Source of the DNA: Streptomyces ruber
Lineage (GTDB): Bacteria; Actinomycetota; Actinomycetes; Streptomycetales; Streptomycetaceae
Assembly: GCF_014648075.1 (NCBI RefSeq)
Contig: NZ_BMQK01000003.1
Span: 496,001 to 560,000 of the forward strand
DNA: 64,000 nt
Direction of reading: 5' to 3'
Numbering within the stretch: position 1 is the stretch's first letter; each line of letters opens with the position of its first letter. Positions 1 to 8,688 of the stretch are shown here, one piece after another. Below the pieces are notes generated by a model that worked only from the letters and a program-made list of their open reading frames with translations, was not told the origin of the DNA and made no database searches. A program made the translations under genes and the position numbers.

Positions 1-1393
1 CGCCGCCGGGGCGCCCGATGTTGCCCAGCAGCAGCTGGACGATGGCCCCGGCCCGGATGTACTGGGCGCCGACCGAGTGCTGCGTCCAGCCGACGCTGTA
101 CACGAGCGCGGCGGTGCGCTCCCGCCCGGAGTTCGCCGTCCACGCGCGGCACACGTCCAGGAACTGCTCCCGGGGCACCCCGCAGATCCGCTCCACCATC
201 TCCGGCGTGTAGCGGGCGTAGTGCCGCTTGAGCACCTGGTACACACAGCGCGGGTGCCGCAGCTCCGGGTCGGACGCGATCTCGGCGGCGGTCCCCTCGA
301 CGGCCGGTCCGGCCGCCCCGTGCCGGAACGGGTCGGTCTGCTCCTTCTCCCGGCAGCCCGAGCGCTCCTCCGCCCGGACGCTCTCGTACGCCCAGCTGGA
401 CGGGTCGTACGAGGCGGTGTGCGGGTCGTACCCGCTGAACAGCCCGTCCAGGTCCTCGGTGTCCCGGTAGCGCTCGCTCAGCAGGAACGGGGCGTTGGTG
501 TACGCCCGCACGTACTCACGGAAGTCCAGCTCGTTCGAGAGGATGTAGTTGATCACTCCGCCGAGGAAGGCGATGTCGGTGCCGACCCGCAGCGTGACGT
601 GCTGGTCGGCGTGGGCGCTCGTACGGGTGAAGCGCGGGTCGACGTGGATGACCCGGGCACCGCGCGCCTTGGCCTCCATCACCCACTGGAACCCCACCGG
701 ATGGGCCTCGGCCATGTTCGAGCCCATGATGACGATGCAGTCGGTGTTGACCAGGTCCTGCTGGTAGTCGGTGGCGCCGCCGCGCCCGAACGAGGCTCCC
801 AGACCGGGAACCGTGGCGGAGTGTCAAATGCGCGCCTGGTTCTCGACCTGCAACGCGCCCAGGGCCGTGAACAACTTCTTGATGAGGTAGTTCTCCTCGT
901 TGTCCAGCGTCGCCCCGCCGAGGCTGGCGATGCCCATGGTGCGCCGCAGCCGCCTCCCGTCGCGGTCGGTCTCCTGCCAGCCCTTCTCCCGCGCGTCCAG
1001 CACCCGGTCCACCACCATGTCCATGGCGGTGTCGAGGTCCAGGTCCTGCCACTCGGTGCCGTAGGGCGGCCGGTAGCGCACCTTGAGCTCACGCTGCGGA
1101 CCGGTGACCAGCTGCTTGCTGGCCGAACCCTTCGGGCACAGGCGCCCGCGCGAGACGGGGCTGTCCGGGTTGCCCTCGATCTGGGTGACCCGTCCGTCCT
1201 TCACGTACACGCGCTGCGCGCAGCCCACCGCGCAGAACGGGCAGACCGAGTCCGCCACCCGGTCGGCCTCGTCCGTCCGGGGGACCAGCCCCGCCGAGCG
1301 CGCGGACCGTGCCGCCCTGCCGCGCCCGAGCGGATCCGTCCCGGTGAGCTGCCGGTACACCGGCCATGCGTCGAGCCACCGTCTCACGCCCAT
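1..1393 (-). CDS. Formate dehydrogenase alpha subunit, selenocysteine-containing, 5' part (partial)
   Basis: Molybdopterin-dependent formate dehydrogenase catalytic subunit (formate to CO2); the 3' part lies beyond position 1. The N-terminal [4Fe-4S] ligands are visible as CPFCAVGC (Cys51, 54, 58) plus Cys86 in GRLCPKG. The reading frame meets UGA at 824-826, codon 190, in the context NQARI-U-HSATVPG, which matches the NQARV-U-HG selenocysteine site of enterobacterial FdnG/FdoG. The same frame then continues to the window edge with clear family sequence (FGRGGATDYQ, NMAEAHPVGFQW), so this is readthrough rather than truncation. A SECIS-like hairpin follows the UGA. The start is ATG at 1393 with AAGGAG about 8 nt upstream. 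No Tat signal is visible in the first 40 residues. Other subunits and the selABCD genes are not in this window. Confidence 0.9.
794..826 (-). promoter_or_regulatory. Selenocysteine UGA codon and bacterial SECIS hairpin
   Basis: The UGA at 824-826 is followed, after an 11-nt spacer, by the hairpin GGTTCCCGGTCTGGGAGCC (812-794 on the minus strand). It has a 7-bp stem with one G-U pair and a GGUCU apical loop. The E. coli fdhF SECIS has the same 11-nt spacing and an AGGUCU loop recognised by SelB (established knowledge). Seeing the UGA, its protein context, the spacing and the loop together makes SelB-dependent decoding the best explanation. Confidence 0.85.
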
Positions 1394-1468
1394 CAGCCCG
1401 CTCCTTGCGTACGGTCGCGGTCGCCTCCTTCGGACCGTACGCCGTTGTGGCGGCGCCGCAACCCGGGA

Positions 1469-2122
1469 TCAGCCGGTGAAGTCCGTGCGGATCGCGGCGA
1501 TGTCGAACTGGAGACGCACCTTCTCGCTCACCATGGCCCCGCCCTCGGCGAGCCTGGCGTTGTAGGTCAGCCCCCAGTCGGAGCGGTTGATCGTGGTGGT
1601 GCCGTCGAACCCGACGCGCTCGTAGCCGAAGGGGTCGACCACGTGACCGATGTAGGTCAGTTCCAGGACGACGGGGCGGGTGGTGCTCTTGATGGTGAGG
1701 TCGCCGGTCATGCGGTAGACGTCCTTGTCCGTGAGCTCCACCTCGGTGCTCCGGAACGTCATCCGGGGGAATCGCCGGGAGTCCAGGAAGTCCCGGCCGA
1801 CCAGGTGGCCGTCGCGCTGCTCCACACCGGTGTCGACGCTGCCGGTGGATATCGCGATCTCGGCGAGGGAGTTGGCCGGGCGGCGGCCGTCGAAGTAGAG
1901 GCGGCTCTCGTACTCCGTGAAGCTGCCCCGCACCGTGGTCACCATGGCGTGCCGCACGGAGAAACCGATCCTGCTGTGAGCGGGATCGATCATCCAGTCC
2001 CCGGTGAGGGCCGCCAGGGTGGGGTCCGGCTGAACGGCGGTGTCGGGTTCCGTCATCACCGGAGCCGGCTGCGCCTCCGCACGCCGGTGCGAGGAACTGG
2101 AACCGCGGCTGAACAAGTTCAT
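1469..2122 (-). CDS. YceI family protein
   Basis: 217-residue YceI/lipocalin-like protein; the family folds as a barrel that binds polyisoprenoid-type lipids. The core runs from about residue 40 (GDWMIDPAHSRIGFSVRHAM) to the end, with hallmark stretches FTEYES, GHLVGRDFLD and FPRMTFRST. There is no classical signal peptide; the first 35 residues are a Ser/Arg/Pro-rich extension, so this is probably the cytoplasmic actinobacterial form. The start is ATG at 2122; an internal ATG at MTEPDTAV is an alternative. It is transcribed away from the SDR gene at 2305, with a shared 182-bp intergenic region. The family call is firm; the ligand is unknown. Confidence 0.88.
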   Translation of the reverse strand: MNLFSRGSSSSHRRAEAQPAPVMTEPDTAVQPDPTLAALTGDWMIDPAHSRIGFSVRHAMVTTVRGSFTEYESRLYFDGRRPANSLAEIAISTGSVDTGVEQRDGHLVGRDFLDSRRFPRMTFRSTEVELTDKDVYRMTGDLTIKSTTRPVVLELTYIGHVVDPFGYERVGFDGTTTINRSDWGLTYNARLAEGGAMVSEKVRLQFDIAAIRTDFTG

Positions 2123-2186
2123 GAGGCGTAGTTACTTCACCGGAAGAAGCGCCCGCAAGTCTTGATCATGAAAGGAGTCGCATCCG

Positions 2187-2216
2187 GAACAAGACCTTCA
2201 CACAAACAGTGTTCCC
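2187..2216. promoter_or_regulatory. Inverted repeat in the YceI/SDR divergent region
   Basis: GGAACA (2187-2192) and TGTTCC (2211-2216) form a 6-bp inverted repeat separated by 18 bp, in the relatively AT-rich part of the divergent intergenic region. It could be an operator or overlapping promoter elements. No regulator is assigned. Confidence 0.3.
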
Positions 2217-2304
2217 CGGTTTCGTTCGCCCGGTACGGGGACCTCCTCGGTGATCATGTGGTCACACAGGGGCCGCGGGATCGCCGAACGAAGGGACACG
2301 GGAG

Positions 2305-3132
2305 ATGGCAGGGAACGGTACGGCCGGTACGGCCGTGGTGACCGGGGCGTCGTCGGGAATCGGCGCCGAGTACGCGGCACGGCTGGCCGCGAGCGGCAGG
2401 CGCCTGGTCCTGGTCGCCCGGCGCGCCGACCGCCTCACCGGCCTGGCGCGACGGCTGCGCGAGGACACCGGCGCGGAGGCGGAGACGCTGGTGGCCGACC
2501 TCGCCCGGGCGGAGGACGTCGCCCGGGTCGCGGAGCGCGTCGTCGCCGAGGACGTGGACCTGCTGGTCAACAACGCCGGCATCAACGGGTACGGACCGTT
2601 CGCCGAGGTCGGTCCCGCGCTGCTGGCCAAGGTGCTCGACGTGAACGTCGTGGCGCCCACGGCGCTGACCCGCGCCGCCGTCCCGGGCATGCTGGCGCGC
2701 GGCCGGGGCGCCGTCGTCAACGTCGCCTCGCTGCTGGCGTTCGCCGGGTCCCTGCCGCCCGAACCCCTCCCGTACCGGGCCGTCTACGCGGGCACCAAGG
2801 GGTACATGGTCACGTTCACCAGGACCCTCGCCGCCGAGCTGGCCGGCACACCGGTACGGGTGCAGGTCGTCTGCCCCGGCCTCACCGCCACCGAGTTCCA
2901 CCTCGGCGCGGGCGAGACCCCCGTGGCGGGCGAGCGGCAGCGCGTCCACGACGACGGCGGGATGCCCGCGGCCGACGTGGTGACCGCCTCGCTCGCCGCG
3001 CTGGCGGCCGGGGAGGTGGTGTGCGTGCCCGGCCTGGAGGACGCCGGGGCCGTGGACCGCCTGGCCGCCGTCGAACTCGGCCTGCGCCAGGGCTCCGGCG
3101 CCTCGCTGGCGGGGCGCTACCGGGCCGGGTAG
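2305..3132 (+). CDS. Short-chain dehydrogenase/reductase, classical type
   Basis: 275-residue NAD(P)-dependent SDR. It shows the cofactor motif TGASSGIG near residue 14, NNAG in NNAGING, a catalytic Ser in VNVASLLAF and the YxxxK pair in YAGTKGY. The Arg-rich region after beta-2 (VARRADRL) suggests an NADP(H) preference (inference). It is divergent from the YceI gene. The substrate cannot be predicted; neighbours offer no pathway. Start is ATG at 2305. Confidence 0.88.
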   Translation: MAGNGTAGTAVVTGASSGIGAEYAARLAASGRRLVLVARRADRLTGLARRLREDTGAEAETLVADLARAEDVARVAERVVAEDVDLLVNNAGINGYGPFAEVGPALLAKVLDVNVVAPTALTRAAVPGMLARGRGAVVNVASLLAFAGSLPPEPLPYRAVYAGTKGYMVTFTRTLAAELAGTPVRVQVVCPGLTATEFHLGAGETPVAGERQRVHDDGGMPAADVVTASLAALAAGEVVCVPGLEDAGAVDRLAAVELGLRQGSGASLAGRYRAG

Positions 3133-3244
3133 CGCCCGCCGGACGGTTCGTCGCCGTCGAGCGCGGCGACGGCGCGAGTGAGCGCACCGGGGGAGATGCT
3201 CGGGCCCGGGCCGGTTGTCAGTGGCGGCTGCGATGCTGCCGGGT

Positions 3245-3511
3245 GTGAACGAGTGGCAGATCATGCGGGGCCGGGTCTACGGCGCCGACCACACCGACCC
3301 GGGCCCCCGGCCCGGGCGCGCCTACGCGGAGCTGGTGGGCGGCCCGCTGGACGGCCTGCTCCTGGACATCACCGACCGGCCCGCCCGCGAGGTGCGCGAG
3401 GGCGTCGCGTTGCGGACCGAGATAGGACGCTACGGCGCGGGCGGCCGCGCCCTGTACGTGCCCCGGGGCGACGGTGGGCGCCGGTTCGACTGGGCCGGGG
3501 ACACGCCGTGA
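3245..3511 (+). CDS. Small hypothetical protein with GGPLDG motif
   Basis: Unrecognised protein of about 88 residues starting at GTG 3245 (NEWQIMRGRVYG follows). Upstream in-frame TTG 3215, GTG 3221 and ATG 3233 could extend it. The core AYAELVGGPLDGLLLDIT resembles short actinobacterial proteins built around a GGPLDG strand-turn; this is pattern memory, not a search result. No membrane segment or signal. No strong Shine-Dalgarno distinguishes the starts. It is followed 29 bp later by a strong terminator hairpin, which supports it as a real transcription unit. Confidence 0.55.
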   Translation: MNEWQIMRGRVYGADHTDPGPRPGRAYAELVGGPLDGLLLDITDRPAREVREGVALRTEIGRYGAGGRALYVPRGDGGRRFDWAGDTP

Positions 3512-3540
3512 CATGAGCGCCCCGCGGGCACAGCGGCGCC

Positions 3541-3581
3541 GGTGCCCCGACCGGCGCGGCCACCGGGCCGGTCGGGGCACC
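3541..3581. terminator. Strong bidirectional terminator hairpin
   Basis: Perfect 14-bp stem: GGTGCCCCGACCGG (3541-3554) pairs with CCGGTCGGGGCACC (3568-3581), with a 13-nt loop. It lies between two convergent genes (ends 3511 and 3665). There is no U-tract, which is usual in Streptomyces. Confidence 0.75.
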
Positions 3582-3664
3582 GGCCCGGTACGGCCCTCCG
3601 GGCACCGGGACGGGAACCCGGGGCCCGTCGGGCCACGGCGGCATGCCCTGTGCGCCGTCCGTCC

Positions 3665-4336
3665 CTAGTCCGCCTGGCCGGCCTCGGGCTCGGACCCGGC
3701 CCGGTCCTCACCCTCGGCCGGGGGCTGCGGTGTCCGCTCACCGTCGTCGGGGGCGGTGTAGTAGACGGACGTGCCCTGCTTGGTGCGGTGGGCCTGGTTC
3801 CTGGCCACGAGGCCCTCGACCGTGGTGCGCACGACCGTGGTCTTGATGCGGCGCTCGGGATGGGCCTGGTCGAGCGCCGTGGCGATCTCCGCCGCCGAGC
3901 GGGGCTCGCTCTGCTCGGCGAGATGACGGCGGACCAGCTCGACCAGGGTGGGCTTGTCCGTCTTCCCGGTGGTGGTCTTGCCCGAGGGCTTGCGGGCGGC
4001 GGGCTTCCTGTCCGACGTGCGGGCCCGCGCGCCGGCGCTCTTCTTCGGCTGCGCCCGCCGCTTCGTGCCGGACGGGGCGGCGTCCTCCCGGGGGGCGGGC
4101 ACCGTGGTGCCGCCGGGCTCGGCCGCCGTGGTGACGGCGGCCGGTACCGTGCCGAGCGCCTGCTGCATGGTCACCAGTACGGCGTGGTCGTGCTGCAAGG
4201 CGGTCAGCTGCTGCTGCAACGCGGCGATGTCCGCGCTGATCCTTTCCTGCTCCGTGGCGTTGCGCTCCAGGTCGGCGGCCACCTGGGTGGCATATTGCGA
4301 CGTCAGGTCGGTGGTGGCTGCGGCACTTTCGGGCAT
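3665..4336 (-). CDS. Coiled-coil and winged-helix domain protein
   Basis: 223-residue protein in three parts. Residues 15-65 are a heptad-rich coiled coil (ERISADIAALQQQLTALQHD). Residues 75-125 are a Lys/Pro/Ala-rich linker with several basic patches (KRRAQPKKS, RKPAARKPSGK). Residues 130-195 look like a winged-helix domain (PTLVELVRRHL, RSAAEIATAL, TVVRTTVEGLVARNQ, GTSVYYTA). The tail is acidic. The layout suggests a dimeric DNA-binding protein of nucleoid or regulatory type (inference). It has the same architecture as the protein at 56505-57035. No partner gene is adjacent. Confidence 0.7.
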   Translation of the reverse strand: MPESAAATTDLTSQYATQVAADLERNATEQERISADIAALQQQLTALQHDHAVLVTMQQALGTVPAAVTTAAEPGGTTVPAPREDAAPSGTKRRAQPKKSAGARARTSDRKPAARKPSGKTTTGKTDKPTLVELVRRHLAEQSEPRSAAEIATALDQAHPERRIKTTVVRTTVEGLVARNQAHRTKQGTSVYYTAPDDGERTPQPPAEGEDRAGSEPEAGQAD

Positions 4337-4820
4337 GCGGTGGACCTTTCCTCAAGTCTTCTTGCCGGGCCTGTGACGACCCGGCGGGAGCCGGGCGCAC
4401 GGTGTCCCGGAACGGCGTCCGAGCGGCAGCAGTGGTGGCTGCCGCGAGGAGCCCGGCGTGGAGATAGTACGGATGAGGGCTGTGCTTTGCGGGGTTGTGG
4501 GTGGTGTGTTGGGCGTGATCCGGGCGGGCGTACCGACGGCCTCACCGGCGGACGGGCCCCGGACGGCGGCCGGTTGACGCTTCGGATGCCGACGGCGTCA
4601 GCACGAACGGTCCGTTAACCGGCGCGCATGATTGTGTGACCGTACGGTGTCCCCCTCACCGTACGACTCGTTCATCAGCTCACACGACGCCCGGAGCGAC
4701 GTCGCGTTCCGGGCGCGGCACAGGAGCTGACACGTCGTCCACCGGACGCCCGGTGCCACTCCACGCTGATCCCCAGCGACTCACGTCCGTTGTTCCCTGC
4801 TGCCCGATTGAGGATTCTCG
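4337..4820. other. Intergenic region, divergent promoters presumed
   Basis: 484 bp between the coiled-coil gene and the secreted lipase. No convincing coding frame. Around 4639-4670 there are repeated CCGTACGG/ACCGTACG words close together, possibly part of an operator or promoter. Otherwise I see nothing in it. Confidence 0.4.
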
Positions 4821-5681
4821 ATGGCCCGTCTGTTCCCGCACGCCCTGCGCACGCTGCTCGCCGCCGCCGTACTGACCGGCGCCGCCCTGACCGGCACGGC
4901 CCAGGCCGTACCGGTGAAGGAGGCGAGGGGGGCCTGGAACGACTACCGCTGCCGGCCGTCCGCCGCCCACCCGCGGCCGGTCGTCCTGGTCCACGGCACG
5001 GGTTCGAACTCGGCCACCAACTGGCCCGTCCTGGCTCCCGACCTGGCGCGGCGCGGCTACTGCGTCTTCTCCCTCGATTACGGGCAGGTGGGCCTGCCCG
5101 GCATCGGCGGCCTCGGTCCGATCGAACGGTCCGCCGGGGAACTGCGCACGTTCGTCGACCGGGTGCTCTCGCTCACCGGCGCCCGCCAGGTCGACGTCAT
5201 CGGCCAGTCGCAGGGCGGCATGATGCCCCGTTACTACCTGAAGTTCCTGGGAGGCGCGGCCAAGGTGCACCACTTCATCGGTATCGCCCCCAGCAACCAC
5301 GGCAGCACCCTGAACGGGCTGGCCCCGCTCGTGCGGGCGATCGCGCCGACGGACCCGCCCGCCCCGACCGCGTTCCCCGCCCTGCCCCAGCAGGTCGCCG
5401 GATCGCCCTTCATGGAGAAGCTGAACGCGGGCGGCGACACCGTTCCCGGCGTCCACTACACCGTGATCTCCACCCGCTACGACATCGTGGTCACTCCGTA
5501 CCAGTCCCAGTTCCTCCGCGGTCCGGACGTACGCAACGTCCTCATCCAGGACCTGTGCCCGGCCGACCTCTCCGACCACATCTCCCTCGGCACGACGGAC
5601 CGCATCACCCACCACGAGATCCGCAACGTCCTCGACCCCGCCCACGCCACCCCCACCACCTGCGCCTCCGCCCTCCAGTAG
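4821..5681 (+). CDS. Secreted lipase/esterase, alpha/beta hydrolase
   Basis: 286-residue secreted hydrolase of the Streptomyces class-2-lipase type. A Sec signal peptide covers about residues 1-30 (hydrophobic core, cleavage near TAQA-VP). The oxyanion motif is VLVHGTGSNS, the nucleophile Ser130 sits in GQSQGG, and the likely acid and base are in YDIVVTPY and in the C-terminal SDHISLGTTD. Two Cys pairs fit extracellular disulfides. The ATG start at 4821 gives a complete signal peptide. The epoxide-hydrolase-like gene begins 173 bp downstream and may be separate. Substrate chain length is not predictable. Confidence 0.88.
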   Translation: MARLFPHALRTLLAAAVLTGAALTGTAQAVPVKEARGAWNDYRCRPSAAHPRPVVLVHGTGSNSATNWPVLAPDLARRGYCVFSLDYGQVGLPGIGGLGPIERSAGELRTFVDRVLSLTGARQVDVIGQSQGGMMPRYYLKFLGGAAKVHHFIGIAPSNHGSTLNGLAPLVRAIAPTDPPAPTAFPALPQQVAGSPFMEKLNAGGDTVPGVHYTVISTRYDIVVTPYQSQFLRGPDVRNVLIQDLCPADLSDHISLGTTDRITHHEIRNVLDPAHATPTTCASALQ

Positions 5682-5854
5682 CCGGACGGCCGGGCCCGGG
5701 AAGCGGGTCGCACGGCGGCGAGGGCTGTTTGCCGGTTCGGCAACAGGATTCCGTTCCCCGTGGCCCGCGCAGCAGGATGGGCACGGAAACCCCGGGTACG
5801 GTGCGTCGGCACCGTTCGGGCACGCCGAGGACCGACGGACACGACGGAGGACGC

Positions 5855-6835
5855 ATGCCAGCGCGCGCCGCGAACCCCACCCACCGCCTGATCCCCGCAC
5901 CGGCGGGCCGGATCCACCTGGTGGAGCAGGGAACCGGGCCGATGGTGCTCCTCGTGCACGGTTTCCCCGAGTCCTGGTACTCCTGGCGCCACCAGCTGCC
6001 CGCACTGGCGGCGGCCGGTTACCGGGCGGTCGCCGTCGACGTCCGCGGCTACGGGCGCTCCTCCCGGCCCGGTGACGTGGCCGCGTACCGGATGCGCGAG
6101 CTGGTGGCGGACAACGTCGCCGTGGTGCGCGCGCTGGGCGAGGAGTCCGCGGCCGTCGTCGGCCACGACTGGGGCGCGGGCATCGCCGCCCACTCCGCGC
6201 TGCTGGAGCCGGAGGTCTTCCGCGCGGTGGGCATGCTCAGCGTGCCCTACACCCCGCCCGGCGGACCGCGGCCCACCGAGGCGTTCGCGCGGATGGGCGG
6301 GGACGACGAGTTCTACGTCTCCTACTTCCAGCGGCCGGGCCGGGCCGAGGCGGAGATCGAGCCCGACGTTCGCGGCTGGCTCGCCGGTCTCTACGCCGCG
6401 CTGTCCGCCGACACCATGCCCGCCCCCGGCGCCCCGGACCCGCACTTCGTCGGCCGTGGCGGGACGATGCGCGAGCGCTTCCCCGGCGGCCGGCTCCCGG
6501 CCTGGCTCGGCGAGGAGGACCTCGACGTCTACGCCGGCGAGTTCGAACGGACCGGCCTGACCGGGGCGCTGAACCGCTACCGGAACATGGACCGCGACTG
6601 GGAGGACCTCACCGACCTGCACGGCGCACCCGTCACCCAGCCGTCGCTGTTCGCCGGCGGCCGCAAGGACGCGAGCACCATGTGGCTGTCCGACGCGATC
6701 GACGCCTACCCCGCCACACTGCCCGGGCTGACCTCCTGCCACCTCCTGGACGACTGCGGTCACTGGGTGCAGCAGGAACGCCCCGCCGAGGTGAACCGCA
6801 TCCTGACGGACTGGCTCGGCGCGCTGCCCTCCTGA
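5855..6835 (+). CDS. Alpha/beta hydrolase, epoxide hydrolase type
   Basis: 326-residue cytoplasmic alpha/beta hydrolase. It shows HGFPESWYSWRHQ (oxyanion HG-P motif typical of epoxide hydrolases) and the nucleophile elbow GHDWGA, where Asp replaces Ser. This supports hydrolysis of epoxides or haloalkane-like substrates via an aspartyl ester. The C-terminal HWVQQERP supplies the catalytic His. ATG at 5855 was chosen because GGAGG lies 4 nt upstream. It ends 16 bp from the convergent permease gene. Physiological substrate unknown. Confidence 0.88.
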   Translation: MPARAANPTHRLIPAPAGRIHLVEQGTGPMVLLVHGFPESWYSWRHQLPALAAAGYRAVAVDVRGYGRSSRPGDVAAYRMRELVADNVAVVRALGEESAAVVGHDWGAGIAAHSALLEPEVFRAVGMLSVPYTPPGGPRPTEAFARMGGDDEFYVSYFQRPGRAEAEIEPDVRGWLAGLYAALSADTMPAPGAPDPHFVGRGGTMRERFPGGRLPAWLGEEDLDVYAGEFERTGLTGALNRYRNMDRDWEDLTDLHGAPVTQPSLFAGGRKDASTMWLSDAIDAYPATLPGLTSCHLLDDCGHWVQQERPAEVNRILTDWLGALPS

Positions 6836-6851
6836 ACGCGGCCGGCCGGGA

Positions 6852-8237
6852 CTAGGGCGTGCGCTGCCGCCGGGCCGCCATCACCGCGTACACGATGACG
6901 CCCGCGAAGAGGAACAGCACGCCCTGGTACACCGCCGCGTAGCCGGCGCCCGCCACGAGCCACATCGAGAAGGCGGCGGCGACCGCCGCGACCACGGTGT
7001 CCCGCACCAGCCGCCGGCGGTTCACCAGCTCGCGCCGCCCGGAGACGAGGTGGAACAGCTGCGCGGCGGTGGCCAGCAGGTACGGCACGGTCGCGGTGAA
7101 CGTGGTGACCAGGACCAGGACGTCGAAGACCCGGGCCGAGCCCGCCGTGTAGTTGTAGACGGTGAGCAGCGAGGCGAGGACGACGGTGACGCCGACGCCG
7201 ACGGTCGGGACGCCCCGCCGCCGGCGTGCGAAGGCGGCGGGGAACAGGCCGTCCTTGGCCGCCGCGTACGGGGTCTGGGCGCTCAGCAGCGTCCAGCCGT
7301 TGAGGCAGCCGGTCATCGACACCAGCGCGGCGAGGGCGACGGCCCAGCCGCCCCAGGTGCCGCCGAACATGGCGTTCACGGCGTCCGTGAAGGGGGCGCT
7401 CGACTCGGCCAGCCGGTCGTGGGCGACCGTGCCGAACACGGACAGCGTGCCGAGCAGGTAGACGAGCGCCGCGCCCGTCGTGCCGATGACGGTGGCGCGC
7501 CCGACGTTGCGCCGGGGGTTCTTCACCTCGCCCGCGCTGACCGAGGCGGACTCCACGCCGAGGTAGGAGAAGAGCAGCAGGCCGGCGGCGGCGGACACCG
7601 CGCCGACCGCGCTGCCGCCGCTCGCGTTGAACGGGCCGAGGTTGCCGGAGTCGAAGAAGAACAGCCCGCCGACCGCGACGAGCAGCAGCGGCGCGAACTT
7701 CAGCACGGTCGAGACGAGCTGGACGGCGCCCACGTAACGGGTGCCCGCGAAGTTGGCGAGCGCGGGCAGCCACTGCAGGACGAGCGCGGCCAGGCACGCG
7801 GACCAGACGTGGTCGTTCACCGGGACCAGCACGTCGAGGTAGCCGACGGCGGCGACGGCGAGCGCCGCGTTCGACACCCAGGTGGTGATCCAGTACGCCC
7901 AGGCGGCGAGGAAGCCGGCGAAGTCGCCGAAAGCCTCGCGGGCGTAGACGTAGGGGCCGCCGGTGCGCGGGTCGCGCTCGGCGAGCCGGCCGAAGACCAG
8001 CGCGAGGGCGATGGCGCCCACGGTCAGGACGCCGAAGGCGACCAGGCTGACCGTGCCGTACGGGGCCACGGAGGCCGGGAGCAGGAAGATGCCGCCGCCG
8101 ATGATGTTGCCCATGACCAGGGCGGTGGCGACGGGGAGCCCGAAACGGCGGGCGTGCCTGCCGTTGCCGTCGGCGGGGGCCGCGGGGTTTCCCCGCGAGG
8201 CCGGAGCCGGCTGCCGGGCGGTCCCGGTGACGTGCAT
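6852..8237 (-). CDS. APC-family amino acid/polyamine permease
   Basis: 461-residue integral membrane transporter with about 12 hydrophobic segments. The first helix carries GNIIGGGIFLLPAS, the unwound Gly-rich substrate-binding motif of the AdiC/PotE/CadB-like branch of the APC superfamily. The start is placed at ATG 8237 (MHVTGTARQP) with GAAAGG about 11 nt upstream; upstream in-frame codons do not look like protein. The N-terminal 45 residues are hydrophilic, as expected for a cytosolic tail. Substrate is uncertain: arginine/agmatine or another basic amino acid is possible. Confidence 0.85.
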   Translation of the reverse strand: MHVTGTARQPAPASRGNPAAPADGNGRHARRFGLPVATALVMGNIIGGGIFLLPASVAPYGTVSLVAFGVLTVGAIALALVFGRLAERDPRTGGPYVYAREAFGDFAGFLAAWAYWITTWVSNAALAVAAVGYLDVLVPVNDHVWSACLAALVLQWLPALANFAGTRYVGAVQLVSTVLKFAPLLLVAVGGLFFFDSGNLGPFNASGGSAVGAVSAAAGLLLFSYLGVESASVSAGEVKNPRRNVGRATVIGTTGAALVYLLGTLSVFGTVAHDRLAESSAPFTDAVNAMFGGTWGGWAVALAALVSMTGCLNGWTLLSAQTPYAAAKDGLFPAAFARRRRGVPTVGVGVTVVLASLLTVYNYTAGSARVFDVLVLVTTFTATVPYLLATAAQLFHLVSGRRELVNRRRLVRDTVVAAVAAAFSMWLVAGAGYAAVYQGVLFLFAGVIVYAVMAARRQRTP

Positions 8238-8473
8238 GGGGTGGTGCGCCTTTCTCGAACAGGTGCCCGGGATCGCCGGGACACTCTCCATGGTCGGCCA
8301 TGGTCCGAGGCGCGTCCAAACCGCACTTTTTTGTTCTGTACGACCACATCCTCGCCGTAAAAGGTGCACTCCCGTGCTTCCTGGGCCGGGAATCGTCCCG
8401 CCGCGCGCGACGTCCACGGCTCGGTGCTCGCCGTTCGTGCGCATCGCGTGACAAGGACACGCGACGAGAAGAA

Positions 8474-8551
8474 AGTTGGGTAAATGAGATCAAGATCTGG
8501 TTCGATTGGGTAGGTGATCTTGCGCACCTGATCCCGGAAAGGCAGCAGTTG
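8474..8551 (+). promoter_or_regulatory. Conserved 5' element (copy A) upstream of unknown paralogue 1
   Basis: A 78-bp stretch of low GC that closely matches 19423-19500. It contains TAAA (8481-8484), a 16-nt spacer and TTCGATTG (8501-8508), resembling the TAAA-N16-GCCGATAA promoter of the WhiG/sigma-28 family; the -35 is perfect, the -10 keeps only CGAT. It ends with GGAAAGG before ATG 8552. Both copies have exactly 43 nt between the CGATTG box and the ATG. Promoter function is inference. Confidence 0.55.
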
Positions 8552-8686
8552 ATGTCACCCGTCGCCCAGCAGTCTCCGACCGTCGCTCTGTCCACCGAGT
8601 TCCGCAGGGCAGCGGGGGAATCCGATACGCCGCTCGAGGCCTCCCGGCGCCCCGGGATCCCGTACCTGGCGAGGGCGGGGGTCTGA
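8552..8686 (+). CDS. Possible 44-residue upstream ORF of paralogue 1
   Basis: ATG at 8552 sits behind the conserved GGAAAGG ribosome-binding site, exactly where paralogue 2 starts (19501). This copy stops at TGA 8684-8686, 2 nt before the ATG of the conserved gene at 8689, in a different frame. Only the first residues (MSPV versus MSSV) resemble paralogue 2. It may be a leader ORF that couples translation, or the broken original 5' end of the gene after a frameshift. No domain or hydrophobic segment is recognised. Confidence 0.4.
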   Translation: MSPVAQQSPTVALSTEFRRAAGESDTPLEASRRPGIPYLARAGV

Positions 8687-8688
8687 CC

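Noticed and set aside
824..826. TGA as a true stop of formate dehydrogenase
   Set aside because: Frame continues with conserved family sequence and a SECIS hairpin follows.
8300..8551. Protein-coding extension ending in conserved WFDW-like words
   Set aside because: Frame is open but codon use is atypical and the conserved part behaves as the non-coding element.
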